Of a stretch of DNA of 64,000 nucleotides, positions 47,100 to 56,031 are shown one piece after another. A program made the position numbers and the translations under genes. This DNA comes from RFSX01 sp965248155 (GTDB lineage Bacteria > Bacteroidota > Bacteroidia > Chitinophagales > Saprospiraceae). Under the pieces are notes generated by a model. It saw only the letters and a program-made list of their open reading frames with translations. It was not told the DNA's origin and ran no database searches. Every line of letters starts with the position of its first letter. Position 1 is the stretch's first letter. The DNA lies in contig CBDFIO010000001.1 in assembly GCA_965248155.1 (NCBI GenBank), positions 806,001 to 870,000 on the forward strand, given 5' to 3'.

Positions 47100-47516
47100 A
47101 TGGAAAATACAGCTACGGTTATGCTTCTTAATCACAAGTTGCGAAAAACACCATTTCGTCTTGAAGTGCTCTCAGTATTTCTGAAATCAGGAGGACAAGC
47201 ATTAAGTAATGCTCTATTGGAGTCCAAACTCACAAATTTTGACAGAATTACTTTATATCGAACGTTAAAAACTTTTGAAAAAACCGGTATCATTCACCAG
47301 GCTATAGATGGGAGTAACGAAAGCAAGTATGCCTTATGTCATAGTAATTGCACGGAACACAAACATCATGATAATCACGCCCATTTTTTATGTAATAATT
47401 GTGGTAATACATACTGCATTGCAAATGTAGTAAGAAACAGCTTTAGTCTGCCCAATGATTATACGCTTGAAAAAGTACATATCGCATTAGCAGGGACATG
47501 CTCTTCTTGTAAATAA
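47100..47516 (+). CDS. Fur-family metalloregulator (Zur-like)
   Basis: 138 aa. N-terminal winged helix (LRKTPFRLEVLSVFLKSGGQALSNALLE ... ITLYRTLKTFEKTGIIHQ), then His-rich metal site CTEHKHHDNHAHFLCNNCGN and a second Cys pair (GTCSSCK). The four Cys bind structural zinc; the His cluster suits a zinc- or iron-sensing repressor. Divergent from the MerC gene. Confidence 0.9.
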   Translation: MENTATVMLLNHKLRKTPFRLEVLSVFLKSGGQALSNALLESKLTNFDRITLYRTLKTFEKTGIIHQAIDGSNESKYALCHSNCTEHKHHDNHAHFLCNNCGNTYCIANVVRNSFSLPNDYTLEKVHIALAGTCSSCK

Positions 47517-47533
47517 TTTAAATTTCGAAAGCT

Positions 47534-47890
47534 CTATAATTTATATATATCAGTAGGTGTACTACAGAGTATAGCTTTATTTCCGGAAATAGCGATTGGT
47601 GATTTAATAAGTTCCGGATTTCGCTTAATGACATTCAACCAGTCCTCATCATCAAATTCTTTGCCTCTCAAGTTGCTCTGGTAGTATGGATCCGCTTTAT
47701 TTAATATTTCTTTTGGATGCATATTAAGGTTTCCAAGAATTGTTTTCCAGCTGGTAGTAGTAGAAGGAGCTTGATCATGATGAAATGTTCTGATTTTCAA
47801 GCCAGTACTTTTGGCATGAGCAACAGTTTTTCGATCAGAACTTGAGTTCGGGTTATAATAAAGTAGTATTTCTCTTTCATGTACTTTCAT
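47534..47890 (-). CDS. ArsC/Spx-like protein lacking the catalytic cysteine
   Basis: 118 aa thioredoxin-fold protein of the ArsC family (EILLYYNPNSSSDRKTVAHAKS; helical insert; NVIKRNPELIKSPIAISGNKAI with cis-Pro). Where ArsC/Spx proteins have a catalytic Cys (CxxC), this protein has NPNSSSD and no cysteine. Some flavobacterial relatives share this feature, from memory. It cannot do thiol chemistry in the usual way; role unknown. Confidence 0.7.
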   Translation of the reverse strand: MKVHEREILLYYNPNSSSDRKTVAHAKSTGLKIRTFHHDQAPSTTTSWKTILGNLNMHPKEILNKADPYYQSNLRGKEFDDEDWLNVIKRNPELIKSPIAISGNKAILCSTPTDIYKL

Positions 47891-48199
47891 TCCAAAAGAT
47901 ATGTTTGTGCCCCTGTTCCTGGCAAGATAAATTATTTTTTTTATAGTTGATCAATTTTCTTAAAGATCACTCCCCAACTAATACAGAGAAACACAAATTC
48001 AAAAATTTGCGAAATTATGGCCTATCTCATTTCAAATCAATTGATTAAATATTATTGATAAAACTATCTGACATACTTAAATTTTTTGAGCATTTTTTCG
48101 GCCTCTCAGCACTATTAGGACTTGTATTTTTTTAATAACTTAATCCTCCCTATCAATATTTAGTGGGTCATTTAATTACATTATTAAAAGCTTTGAAAT
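47891..48199. other. divergent intergenic region
   Basis: About 310 bp between the ArsC-like gene and the EF-G-like gene. AT-rich, with stops in all frames. I see no hairpin with a T-run and no clear RNA gene; it should hold the two divergent promoters. Confidence 0.55.
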
Positions 48200-50326
48200 A
48201 TGGCACTAACATCAAAAAATCTTCGAAATATATGTTTGCTTGGACACTCGGGTAGTGGTAAAACAACATTTGCGGAGACTATGCTGTTTGAATCCGGATC
48301 AATATCAAGGAGAGGTTCAATAGAAGCGGGAACCACAGTGTCTGATTTTACCGGTATTGAAAAAGAAAGAGGGCACACTGTTTTTAGTACGCTTATGCAT
48401 GCTAAATGGAAAGATTCCAAAATCAATATTCTGGATACTCCGGGACTAGATGATTTTATAGGTGAAGTGGTTTCTTCTCTTAAAGTATGTGATACATCTT
48501 TAATGATTGTTAATGCTTCTCAAGGAGTAGAAGTAAGCACAGAGTTGGTGTGGGAATATGTTCAAAATTTTAAAACGCCTTCAGTATTTGTAGTAAATCA
48601 GATCGACCATGATAAATCTGACTATGAGAATTCTCTAGAGCAAATCAGATCGCGATTCGGCAATAAAGTTTTAGCCGTTCAGTACCCATTGAATCAGGGC
48701 GCAAGTTTTAACACCATTGTAGATGCATTACGAATGACAATGTATGTCTTTCCCGAAGGTGGAGGCAAACCTGAAAAAGTAGCAATCCCAGAAACTGAAA
48801 TGACAAAAGCGCAAGAGATGCACAATCAATTGGTTGAAGCTGCTGCCGAGAATGATGAATCCCTGATGGAGAAATTTTTTGAAGCAGGAAGTTTGAATGA
48901 AGAAGAACTTGCTGAAGGTCTTACAATAGCATTAGCAAAGCAGCAGATCTTTCCAGTATTTTGCTGCTCTGCTGGTCAGAATAAAGGAAGCGGTAGAATT
49001 ATGGGCTTTATCAATGACATCGCACCGAGCCCTGTTGACCGTCAAGCTGCCTTACTTAAAGATGGATCAGAATTGCCATGCGACGTAAATGGCTCCAGTG
49101 CAGCATTCATATTTAAAAGCTTTTCAGAACCACAAGTTGGGATGGTTTCCTACTTTAAAGTTTACTCCGGTAAAATAAAAACAGGAGACGACTTGGTAAA
49201 TGTTGCCAACCGAGGATCTGAAAGAATGAATCAGTTGTTTGTATCGGAAGGAAAAACAAGAACAAATGTGAATGAGTTAATTGCAGGAGATATTGGGGCT
49301 ACAGTTAAAATGAAAAATTCACATACCAATAATACATTAACCACAAAAGGTGCAGAAAAGGAAATTGAAGCCATTCCATTCCCTTCTGCTAAAATAAGAG
49401 TTGCTGTAACTCCTCCGGGAAAGAATGAAATGGAGAAACTGATGAAAGCGCTCCACCAAATAGAAGAAGAAGATCCGACATTAATCGTTGAGCAATCTTC
49501 TACTTTAAAACAAACCATTCTTCATGGTCAAGGTCAACTACATTTAGATATTATCAAATATAGGATTGAAAAGGTAAATTCTATTTCTATGGATTTTGAT
49601 AAACCGAAAATACCTTATCGAGAGACGATTACAACTTCAGCTAATGAAGCTTATCGTCACAAAAAACAATCGGGAGGTGCTGGACAATTTGCCGAAGTTC
49701 ATTTAAGAATTGAACCTTATTTTGAAGGTATGCCTGATCCATCTGACTTGAATGTAAGATCTAAAGAAGTAGAAGAGTTGCCTTGGGGAGGAGTTCTCGC
49801 TTTCTATTGGTGTATAGTTGGAGGTTCAATCGACAGTAAGTATATCAATGCTATTAAGAAAGGAATTCTGAGTAAAATGGAGGAAGGACCTTTAACAGGT
49901 TCGAATACACAGAATATCAGAGTCTGTATTTATGATGGGAAAATGCACTCTGTAGATTCAAATGATATGGCTTTCATGATTGCTTCATCTCAAGCTTTTA
50001 AAAGCGCCTTTACGAAAGCTAAGCCGCAATTGCTTGAGCCGATATATAATGTTGAGATCTTATGCTCAGACGAAGCTATGGGAGATATAATGAGTGATCT
50101 TCAAACCAGAAGAGCAATTATTCAAGGTATGGATTCTGATGGCCATTATCAAAAGATTACCGTTAAGGTCCCTCTTGCTGAGATGTATAAATATAATTCT
50201 ACACTCAGGTCACTATCTCAGGGTAGAGCAAAATACTCAAGAACTTTTTCAGAATATGTGTCCCTCCCAGGCGATATTCAACAGAAATTGATCAACGACG
50301 CTAAGATGGAAGAAGTAGAAGCATAA
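48200..50326 (+). CDS. EF-G-like translation factor GTPase (EF-G2 type)
   Basis: 708 aa, intact. G1 loop GHSGSGKTT (residues 15-23), DTPG in NILDTPGLDDF, and NQID as G4 (canonical EF-G has NKxD); then domains II-V (e.g. HGQGQLHLDIIKYRIEKVN, IPYRETITTSANEAYRHKKQSGGAGQFAEVHL). Second EF-G paralogues of this type are common in Bacteroidota; their role (translocation or ribosome recycling) is not settled. The deviations in G1 and G4 mark it as distinct from the main EF-G. Confidence 0.9.
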   Translation: MALTSKNLRNICLLGHSGSGKTTFAETMLFESGSISRRGSIEAGTTVSDFTGIEKERGHTVFSTLMHAKWKDSKINILDTPGLDDFIGEVVSSLKVCDTSLMIVNASQGVEVSTELVWEYVQNFKTPSVFVVNQIDHDKSDYENSLEQIRSRFGNKVLAVQYPLNQGASFNTIVDALRMTMYVFPEGGGKPEKVAIPETEMTKAQEMHNQLVEAAAENDESLMEKFFEAGSLNEEELAEGLTIALAKQQIFPVFCCSAGQNKGSGRIMGFINDIAPSPVDRQAALLKDGSELPCDVNGSSAAFIFKSFSEPQVGMVSYFKVYSGKIKTGDDLVNVANRGSERMNQLFVSEGKTRTNVNELIAGDIGATVKMKNSHTNNTLTTKGAEKEIEAIPFPSAKIRVAVTPPGKNEMEKLMKALHQIEEEDPTLIVEQSSTLKQTILHGQGQLHLDIIKYRIEKVNSISMDFDKPKIPYRETITTSANEAYRHKKQSGGAGQFAEVHLRIEPYFEGMPDPSDLNVRSKEVEELPWGGVLAFYWCIVGGSIDSKYINAIKKGILSKMEEGPLTGSNTQNIRVCIYDGKMHSVDSNDMAFMIASSQAFKSAFTKAKPQLLEPIYNVEILCSDEAMGDIMSDLQTRRAIIQGMDSDGHYQKITVKVPLAEMYKYNSTLRSLSQGRAKYSRTFSEYVSLPGDIQQKLINDAKMEEVEA

Positions 50327-50351
50327 TACAATACCAACAATCGATCACAAA

Positions 50352-50383
50352 GAGTCCTTGTTAATCTTTTAATAAGGGCTTTT
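50352..50383 (+). terminator. intrinsic terminator after the EF-G-like gene
   Basis: Stem AGTCCTTGTTA (50352-50362) with TAATAAGGGCT (50369-50379), 6-nt loop, two G-U pairs, followed by TTTTG. 25 bp downstream of the stop. Confidence 0.7.
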
Positions 50384-50639
50384 TGTTTGAATTATTGCAA
50401 TGAAAAAATTGAAAATAGGAATTGATGCCAAACGGATGTTTCTCAATAACGAGGGACTGGGTTCATATGCCAGAACCTTGATTCATAATCTTTTACGCTA
50501 TTTTCCTGATCATGAGTATCATCTTTATTCACCAAAGACAGCTATAATTGATCTGTCTGATTCATGTAAATCGTCAAATAAAAGTGGACCATTAAGTGAA
50601 TAAAATTAAGTTATACATAACTATTAAATTCACTTTATT

Positions 50640-50990
50640 ATGAACAAGAAAAACAAATCAGCAGAATCTTATGTCCGAGATGTAAAAAGAAGGACAAGAC
50701 GTAAATTTTCTACAGAAGAAAAGATTAGAATAGTCATTGAAGGATTAAGAGGAGAACAAAGTGTTGCTTCTCTTTGTAGAAGAGAAGAGATTTCACAACC
50801 ACTATATTATAAGTGGAGTAAAGATTTCATGGAAGCAGGGAAGAAACGTTTAAAGGGAGACACAGAACGTGAAGCCAATACTTCAGAAGTTCAACATCTA
50901 AAGACAGAAAATCAAGACCTTAAAGAGGTAGTAGCAGAACTTACTCTAAAAAATCGTGTGCTTAAAAAAAGCTTGAATGGAGTAAAATAA
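50640..50990 (+). CDS. element A copy 3 transposase OrfA
   Basis: 116 aa, same protein sequence as in copy 2: HTH plus coiled coil, ending SLNGVK. 14 nt before orfB. Intact. Confidence 0.92.
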   Translation: MNKKNKSAESYVRDVKRRTRRKFSTEEKIRIVIEGLRGEQSVASLCRREEISQPLYYKWSKDFMEAGKKRLKGDTEREANTSEVQHLKTENQDLKEVVAELTLKNRVLKKSLNGVK

Positions 50991-51004
50991 AATTCAAGAA
51001 GTAT

Positions 51005-51988
51005 ATGCGATTTACAGCAAAAGAAAAGATGGAACTGATTAGGCTGGTTGAGCAATCCGAATGGAGTGTTAGAAGAACTCTCAAGGAAATTGGTATTCAC
51101 AAATCAACCTTTTACAACTGGTATAAGAAATACCATGTAGAAGGTATAACTGGATTAGAGGAAAAGAAAAGTACAAGGAAGCATTACTGGAACAAGATTC
51201 CTGATCGGATCAGGTCTAATATATTGAATCTGGCACTGGAAGTTTCAGAGCTTTCTTGTAGAGAATTGGCTTGCAGGTATACTGATGAGAATCAATACTT
51301 TATAAGCGAAAGCAGTGTTTACAGAATATTGAAATCTGCTGGACTGATAAACCCTCCTCATTATGATCTGATATCTGCCGCAGATGAATTTAAAGACAAA
51401 ACAACAACTGTCAATCAAATGTGGCAAACTGATTTTACTTATTTCAAAATCATTGGCTGGGGATGGTATTACCTATCGACTATATTAGATGATTATTCTA
51501 GGTACATTATAAGTTGGGAGTTGTGCTCAACGATGAAAACCCTTGATGTAAAAAATACTTTGAATCAGGCATTAAACCATCCAAATGTAAATTTGAATAA
51601 ACCGCCTAAGTTATTATCTGATAATGGATCTTGTTATTTAAGTCAAGAGTTGAGCTCTTATTTGGATGCTTACAAAATTAAACATGTGAGAGGAAGACCT
51701 GGTCATCCTCAAACGCAAGGCAAGATTGAAAGGTATCACAGAACAATGAAAAATGTAATTAAACTGGATCATTATTACAGCCCAGGTGAATTGAGTTTTC
51801 CTCTTTCACAATTTGTAAAATATTATAACCATCACAGATATCATGAATCTTTACAAAACTTGACACCAGCAGATGTTTATTATGGATTAAAAGAAGAAAA
51901 ACTGAAGAGAAGAAAATTATGTAAACACAAAACATTTAAAAAACGCAGACAAAAATATTTCAATTTAACTTTTAAAAGTGTAACTTAA
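51005..51988 (+). CDS. element A copy 3 transposase OrfB
   Basis: 327 aa with intact DDE residues. Differs from copies 1, 2 and 4 by a dense tract at about 51132-51157 (protein YHVEGITGL instead of YRENGIVGL; some 11 changes in 24 nt) and by single changes (Asp to Ala in YLDAYKIK; Arg to Pro in FPLSQF). The Arg-to-Pro change is near the C-terminal part and could reduce activity. Confidence 0.9.
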   Translation: MRFTAKEKMELIRLVEQSEWSVRRTLKEIGIHKSTFYNWYKKYHVEGITGLEEKKSTRKHYWNKIPDRIRSNILNLALEVSELSCRELACRYTDENQYFISESSVYRILKSAGLINPPHYDLISAADEFKDKTTTVNQMWQTDFTYFKIIGWGWYYLSTILDDYSRYIISWELCSTMKTLDVKNTLNQALNHPNVNLNKPPKLLSDNGSCYLSQELSSYLDAYKIKHVRGRPGHPQTQGKIERYHRTMKNVIKLDHYYSPGELSFPLSQFVKYYNHHRYHESLQNLTPADVYYGLKEEKLKRRKLCKHKTFKKRRQKYFNLTFKSVT

Positions 51989-53075
51989 TTTTATTCACTT
52001 ATTGTCCACTTTGGTTTGAAGACCTACATGATTCACATGATATTTCCAAAGCCATTATTCACTATCCGGATAGATCATCTCAATTGTCCTATTGGCGAAG
52101 CAAAGGGGTAGTTAAGGATTTAAGACGAGATGGTATTGATATTTATCTTGGTTTGAGCAATGAGATACCTGTTGGACTTCAGGCTAGCAAGATTAAGTCT
52201 ATTGTTTGTATGCATGATTTATTCTATAAAGATTTTCCCAGTCAGTTCAATTGGATAGATCGATTTATTATCAATAAAAAAACAAAATTTGCTCTGAAAA
52301 ATGCAGATCTGATCCTGGCGATGAGCCAATATACCAAGTCTAGTATTCAAAAACATTTTCCAATAGAAGAGCAAGAAGCTAAAGTGCTTTACCAGGCAGT
52401 AAATCCCCAGATTGAACAATGTGCTCGAATAGAAACTCCTCAAGAAGCGAAAGAACATTTCTTATTTGTAGGGAGCCTGAATGAAAGAAAGAACCTCAAT
52501 TATATTATCGATGCTTATAAAAATTTGGAGCCGGAATATAGAAGGAAGATCATTGTCGTTGGGAGAGGGAAAAACTACAAGAGGAAGGCTATTCGAAAAA
52601 TCGAAGAATTGGGATTGAATGACTATTTCGTTTTTAAAGAAGGTATAACTCAATTAGAATTAATTGAGCTGTACAATAAAGCGATGGCATTAATTTCTCC
52701 GAGTCAATTCGAGGGTTTCAGATTACCTGTGCTTGAAGCCATGATTTTGGGCGTGCCCATCATAGCAGCCCATAATTCATCACTTACAGAGCTTACTGGC
52801 AAACATGGTATAATTATTGATTTATCAGAAACATCTTCACTAAACATCGCAATTAAAGATATTGTAGATAGAAGACATGAAGGGAATAAAGTCAAATTGC
52901 TTAGTCATTTAGAGCAATTCAATTCCCAGTTGCTGAGCCAGAAATTAATGGCATTAATTCAAGAATTAGCTCAGTAAAATCAAAATGAAATATTATTCGA
53001 TTCTTTAAGATATTCTCTATATTTGTCAAGAAGCGAATGCTTAAGAATAAATCCAGGTTTCATTCTCATTATCTT

Positions 53076-53104
53076 GGGGTGATGTTTAAATCACCCCTTT
53101 TTTT
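53076..53104 (+). terminator. intrinsic terminator of the glycosyltransferase gene
   Basis: Perfect 8-bp stem GGGGTGAT (53076-53083) / ATCACCCC (53090-53097), 6-nt loop, then seven T. About 100 bp past the stop at 52977, ahead of the convergent bacilliredoxin gene. Confidence 0.9.
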
Positions 53105-53135
53105 ATACTTTATTTTCTTACCGTTCAGTTTTATA

Positions 53136-53552
53136 CTAAGCGCAATGCGTATTCAAAGCGTCTATTAGATTGTCTGCGATCATCTGAGCGGATCTACCTT
53201 CTATATGATGTCTCTCAATCATATGAACCAAATTGCCATCTTTAAAAAGAGCAATAGCGGGTGAAGAAGGAGCATAAGGTAATAAATAGTCTCTGGCTCT
53301 ATCAGTAGCTTCTTTATCAACTCCTGCGAAGACTGTTACAGCATGGTTAGGCTTACTTGCATTCTGCAATGCAAACTTTGCAGCTGGTCTTGCGTTTCCG
53401 GCAGCACAACCACATACTGAGTTAACAACAAGTAAAACAGTTCCCTCGTTATGACTTAATAATTGATCAACCGACTCAGGAGTACCGAGGCTTTTAAAAC
53501 CAAAATCTGTTAAATCTTTAGCCATTGGTGTTACTAATTCTATTGGATACAT
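53136..53552 (-). CDS. BrxA/BrxB-type bacilliredoxin
   Basis: 138 aa, YphP/YqiW family. Active-site CGC motif in NSVCGCAAGNARP (Cys47-Gly-Cys49), with an N-terminal PMAKDLTDFGFKSL and C-terminal LVHMIERHHIEGRSAQMIA as in the family. It reduces protein mixed disulfides with bacillithiol; many Bacteroidota have bacillithiol. Divergent from the cytochrome-like lipoprotein gene (68 bp apart). Confidence 0.92.
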   Translation of the reverse strand: MYPIELVTPMAKDLTDFGFKSLGTPESVDQLLSHNEGTVLLVVNSVCGCAAGNARPAAKFALQNASKPNHAVTVFAGVDKEATDRARDYLLPYAPSSPAIALFKDGNLVHMIERHHIEGRSAQMIADNLIDALNTHCA

Positions 53553-53620
53553 ATATTATGTTTTTATATTATACGTTATTTGATTAAAATTGTGTGTTAA
53601 AACCTCTAACATAATTCGAA

Positions 53621-53986
53621 ATGCAAAAGATTTCAATAATTGCAAGTTTTTTTCTCTTTTTGGCATATTTCTCATGTACGAAGGATATTGCTGACCCTAT
53701 AGATACAAATTGTGTAGAGAATACAAACTATGATGATGACATTAGAAGGATATTAGATACAAATTGTTCATATGAATCTTGTCATGATGGTTCAGGTGCT
53801 GCTCCTGGAAATTATTCATTTTATAGCGGAGTAAAAGTGACTTTTGAAGGAAATGATGAATTTATTAATCGTGTGGTAAGCTTAAAAGACATGCCACCGG
53901 ATGATGCACCCGGACCAAAATCATTGAGTGATGAAGAATTTGAAAAAATACTTTGCTGGATTGAATCAGGATTTCCTGAAAATTAG
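53621..53986 (+). CDS. haem-binding-like lipoprotein with CX4CH motif
   Basis: 121 aa. Signal peptide and lipobox (YFSC, Cys19). Residues 49-55 are CSYESCH, i.e. CX4CH rather than CX2CH; SLKDMPPDDAPG supplies a possible axial Met, and C-terminal ILCWIESGFPEN is typical of the 'DUF1588/c-type cytochrome-like' lipoproteins of Bacteroidota. Probable mono-haem electron carrier, first of a three-gene cluster. Confidence 0.75.
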   Translation: MQKISIIASFFLFLAYFSCTKDIADPIDTNCVENTNYDDDIRRILDTNCSYESCHDGSGAAPGNYSFYSGVKVTFEGNDEFINRVVSLKDMPPDDAPGPKSLSDEEFEKILCWIESGFPEN

Positions 53987-53996
53987 ACGCTTTGAA

Positions 53997-54869
53997 ATGA
54001 AAAACTATTACTGCCTTTTACTTTCTTTTTGCTTTTTATCTTCTTTAGTTGGGCAAGAAAAAGTACATCAAACATTTAAGGATACGAGAGTTATTAACAG
54101 TCACTCCGTTGAAACTTTAAGGAAAGGAATCCTTGACCTGAGAATAGCACACCGATTTGGAGATGTGGATGGGGGATGGCCAAGTTTCTTTGGCCTTGAA
54201 ACAGCTTCAGATGTTTTTATTGGACTGGAATATGGTGTTTCAGACATCCTCATGATAGGATTCAGTCGAACCAAAGGATCAGGACCACTGAGACAAAACA
54301 TTAACGGATTAATAAAATGTAATATCTTATCTCAGGACATTAACGGTACCAATCCTTTCAGTCTGACAGTGTTGGGTACTATGTCCTATTCGACGATGCA
54401 AAAAAGTCCTATCCCATCAGACCTTAATTTTTTCTCTAAATCAGCACATAGAGCCAGCTACCATCTTGAATTTATGATTGCAAGTAAGCTTTCAGATCGT
54501 TTGGCATTTCAGGTAGCAGGAGCATGGACTTATAGAAATATCGTAGAATCAGGAGATAAAAATGACCTTCCGAGCGTAGCGGGAATTTTGAAATATCAAT
54601 TTTCGAAAGTTTTTGGACTTATTATAGAAGCCGCTATTCCATTTTCTGAATTCAGAAATAATGAGACAAATTTTGATGATTCGAAAAGATTCCACTATCC
54701 TATTGGAATAGGATTCGAGTGGGAGACCGGAGGTGGACATGTATTTCAGCTTAACCTCACGAATGCTTCAGGAATCGTAGAAACAGATTATATACCATAT
54801 ACGACAAGTAGTTGGTCCGATGGAGGATATCGATTAGGATTCACTATCTCCCGCCAATTTAAATTATGA
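53997..54869 (+). CDS. DUF5777-type beta-barrel protein
   Basis: 290 aa from ATG 53997 (the frame opens at 53928 inside the previous gene; this start is followed by a signal peptide, YYCLLLSFCFLSSLVGQ). Then FKDTRVINSHSVETLRKGILDLRIAHRFGD, the DUF5777 signature, and repeated strands suited to an outer-membrane barrel. The family often neighbours cytochromes and YceI-type proteins; function unknown. Overlaps the next gene by 4 nt. Confidence 0.82.
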   Translation: MKNYYCLLLSFCFLSSLVGQEKVHQTFKDTRVINSHSVETLRKGILDLRIAHRFGDVDGGWPSFFGLETASDVFIGLEYGVSDILMIGFSRTKGSGPLRQNINGLIKCNILSQDINGTNPFSLTVLGTMSYSTMQKSPIPSDLNFFSKSAHRASYHLEFMIASKLSDRLAFQVAGAWTYRNIVESGDKNDLPSVAGILKYQFSKVFGLIIEAAIPFSEFRNNETNFDDSKRFHYPIGIGFEWETGGGHVFQLNLTNASGIVETDYIPYTTSSWSDGGYRLGFTISRQFKL

Positions 54870-55897
54870 TGAATACAATTTCAATTAAATTTAGTATCGC
54901 ATTCCTATGCGTTGTATTTGTACTCTGTGCATCTTTAGTTATTCCCGAGGAAATACCTGATGTAAACATGCGGGTGTCAAAAGCCTTATTAATACTTGGA
55001 GATGAAGACCTGGATCACTATCCAGATATTAATGAATTTGGAATATCTGCAGAAAGAGGCAGAGATTTGGTTGTAAATGGATTTAGTTCAAAACCCGGCG
55101 GTGGTAAAACCAGACGCCAAAGCAAACATTTTGTTTGTACTTCATGTCACAATCTTGAAAAGGAAGACCCTGATCTAAGATTTGCAGATCCCGAAGCAAG
55201 ATTAGAATATACATCAAGGAAAGGCCTTCCTTTCTTGCAAGCAACAACACTCTATGGGGTCGTTAACAGAGAACAATTTTATAATGGAGATTATGAAAAA
55301 AAGTATGGTAAACTCGTGGACAAGGCCAGAAACGATTTACGTGGAGCGATTCAATTATGCGCCGTTGAGTGCGCACAAGGAAGAAAACTTAAGAAATGGG
55401 AATTGGAATCGATATTGGCTTTCCTGTGGACCATCGATCTAAAAATTGAAGACTTGAACCTGGATAAAGAGCAACTTGAATTTATTTCATCTGCATTCGA
55501 ATCATCGGCCTTAAGAGATTCTGCAATTACTTTGGTCAAATCAAGATACTTAAAAGCTTCCCCCGCACATTTTGGAACTGCGGATATCTCACATAAAATT
55601 ACTGATAGTCTGAATGGTAATCCGGATAACGGAAAGCTTTTATACGAATCAAGTTGTCTCCATTGTCATAAAGATCGCCGGTATTCCTATTTGTTATTGG
55701 ATGATTCAAAAATGACGTTTAAACATTTGTGTGGAAAGATGGAAGGATATGGACATCATTCTATTTATCAAGTCACCAGATTTGGCGTTTTTTCGAAATC
55801 TGGGAAGCGTTCCTATATGCCCCAATATCCTTTGGAAAAAATGAGTGAGCAGCAATTGAAAGATTTAGAGAGTTATATTGAATTAAGAGCTGAATAG
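54866..55897 (+). CDS. dihaem cytochrome c-type protein
   Basis: 343 aa. Hydrophobic N-terminal anchor (IAFLCVVFVLCASLVI). Two haem sites: CTSCH (residues 91-95) and CLHCH (264-268), each in a ~100-residue domain, with a Met-containing C-terminus (KRSYMPQYPLEKMSEQQ). Probable periplasmic electron carrier or small oxidase/peroxidase subunit acting with the neighbouring CX4CH lipoprotein and DUF5777 barrel. The 3' end lies inside a long inverted repeat. Confidence 0.82.
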   Translation: MMNTISIKFSIAFLCVVFVLCASLVIPEEIPDVNMRVSKALLILGDEDLDHYPDINEFGISAERGRDLVVNGFSSKPGGGKTRRQSKHFVCTSCHNLEKEDPDLRFADPEARLEYTSRKGLPFLQATTLYGVVNREQFYNGDYEKKYGKLVDKARNDLRGAIQLCAVECAQGRKLKKWELESILAFLWTIDLKIEDLNLDKEQLEFISSAFESSALRDSAITLVKSRYLKASPAHFGTADISHKITDSLNGNPDNGKLLYESSCLHCHKDRRYSYLLLDDSKMTFKHLCGKMEGYGHHSIYQVTRFGVFSKSGKRSYMPQYPLEKMSEQQLKDLESYIELRAE

Positions 55898-55932
55898 TTT
55901 TCACAAAAAAAATATTCAGCTCTTAATTCAAT
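55877..55932. repeat. 20-bp perfect inverted repeat at the end of the dihaem cytochrome gene
   Basis: ATTGAATTAAGAGCTGAATA (55877-55896) and its exact complement TATTCAGCTCTTAATTCAAT (55913-55932), 16-nt loop. The left arm covers the last seven codons and the stop. It can form a very stable mRNA hairpin; there is no T-run directly after it, so it may act as a 3'-end stabiliser or weak terminator. Confidence 0.8.
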
Positions 55933-56031
55933 TAAACTATTCAATTAAATTTTTTAATATACATTAGTAAAATATTTAATATTTGCAAGGTTCAATACCC
56001 AATAATAATTTATCGCATTGAATCAAAAAAA

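Larger units (their letters stand above)
50565..52028 (+). mobile_element. IS3-family element A, copy 3, with 7-bp target duplication
   Basis: 1464 bp, orfA and orfB open. TGATTCA immediately before 50565 and again from 52029: the only copy with matching flanks, so it is a simple, recent insertion. Most IS3 elements duplicate 3-5 bp; 7 bp is unusual and should be checked against other copies of this element. Confidence 0.93.
50400..52977 (+). pseudogene. glycosyltransferase gene interrupted by element A copy 3
   Basis: The 5' part (50400-50564) encodes IGIDAKRMFLNNEGLGSYARTL, a GT4-type N-terminus. After the IS (50565-52028) the 3' part encodes KGVVKDLRRDGIDIYLGLS, HFLFVGSLNERKNLNYIIDAYKNL and SPSQFEGFRLPVLEAMILGVPII, the GT4 donor-site ESGFG-like region. 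Removing the IS and one 7-bp repeat (TGATTCA) restores the frame (...DLSDSHDISKAIIHYP...), about 370 codons. A retaining glycosyltransferase, probably of surface polysaccharide, inactivated recently. Confidence 0.9.

Noticed and set aside
47534..47890. Arsenate reductase function for the ArsC-like gene
   Set aside because: The catalytic cysteine is absent and there is no ars gene nearby.
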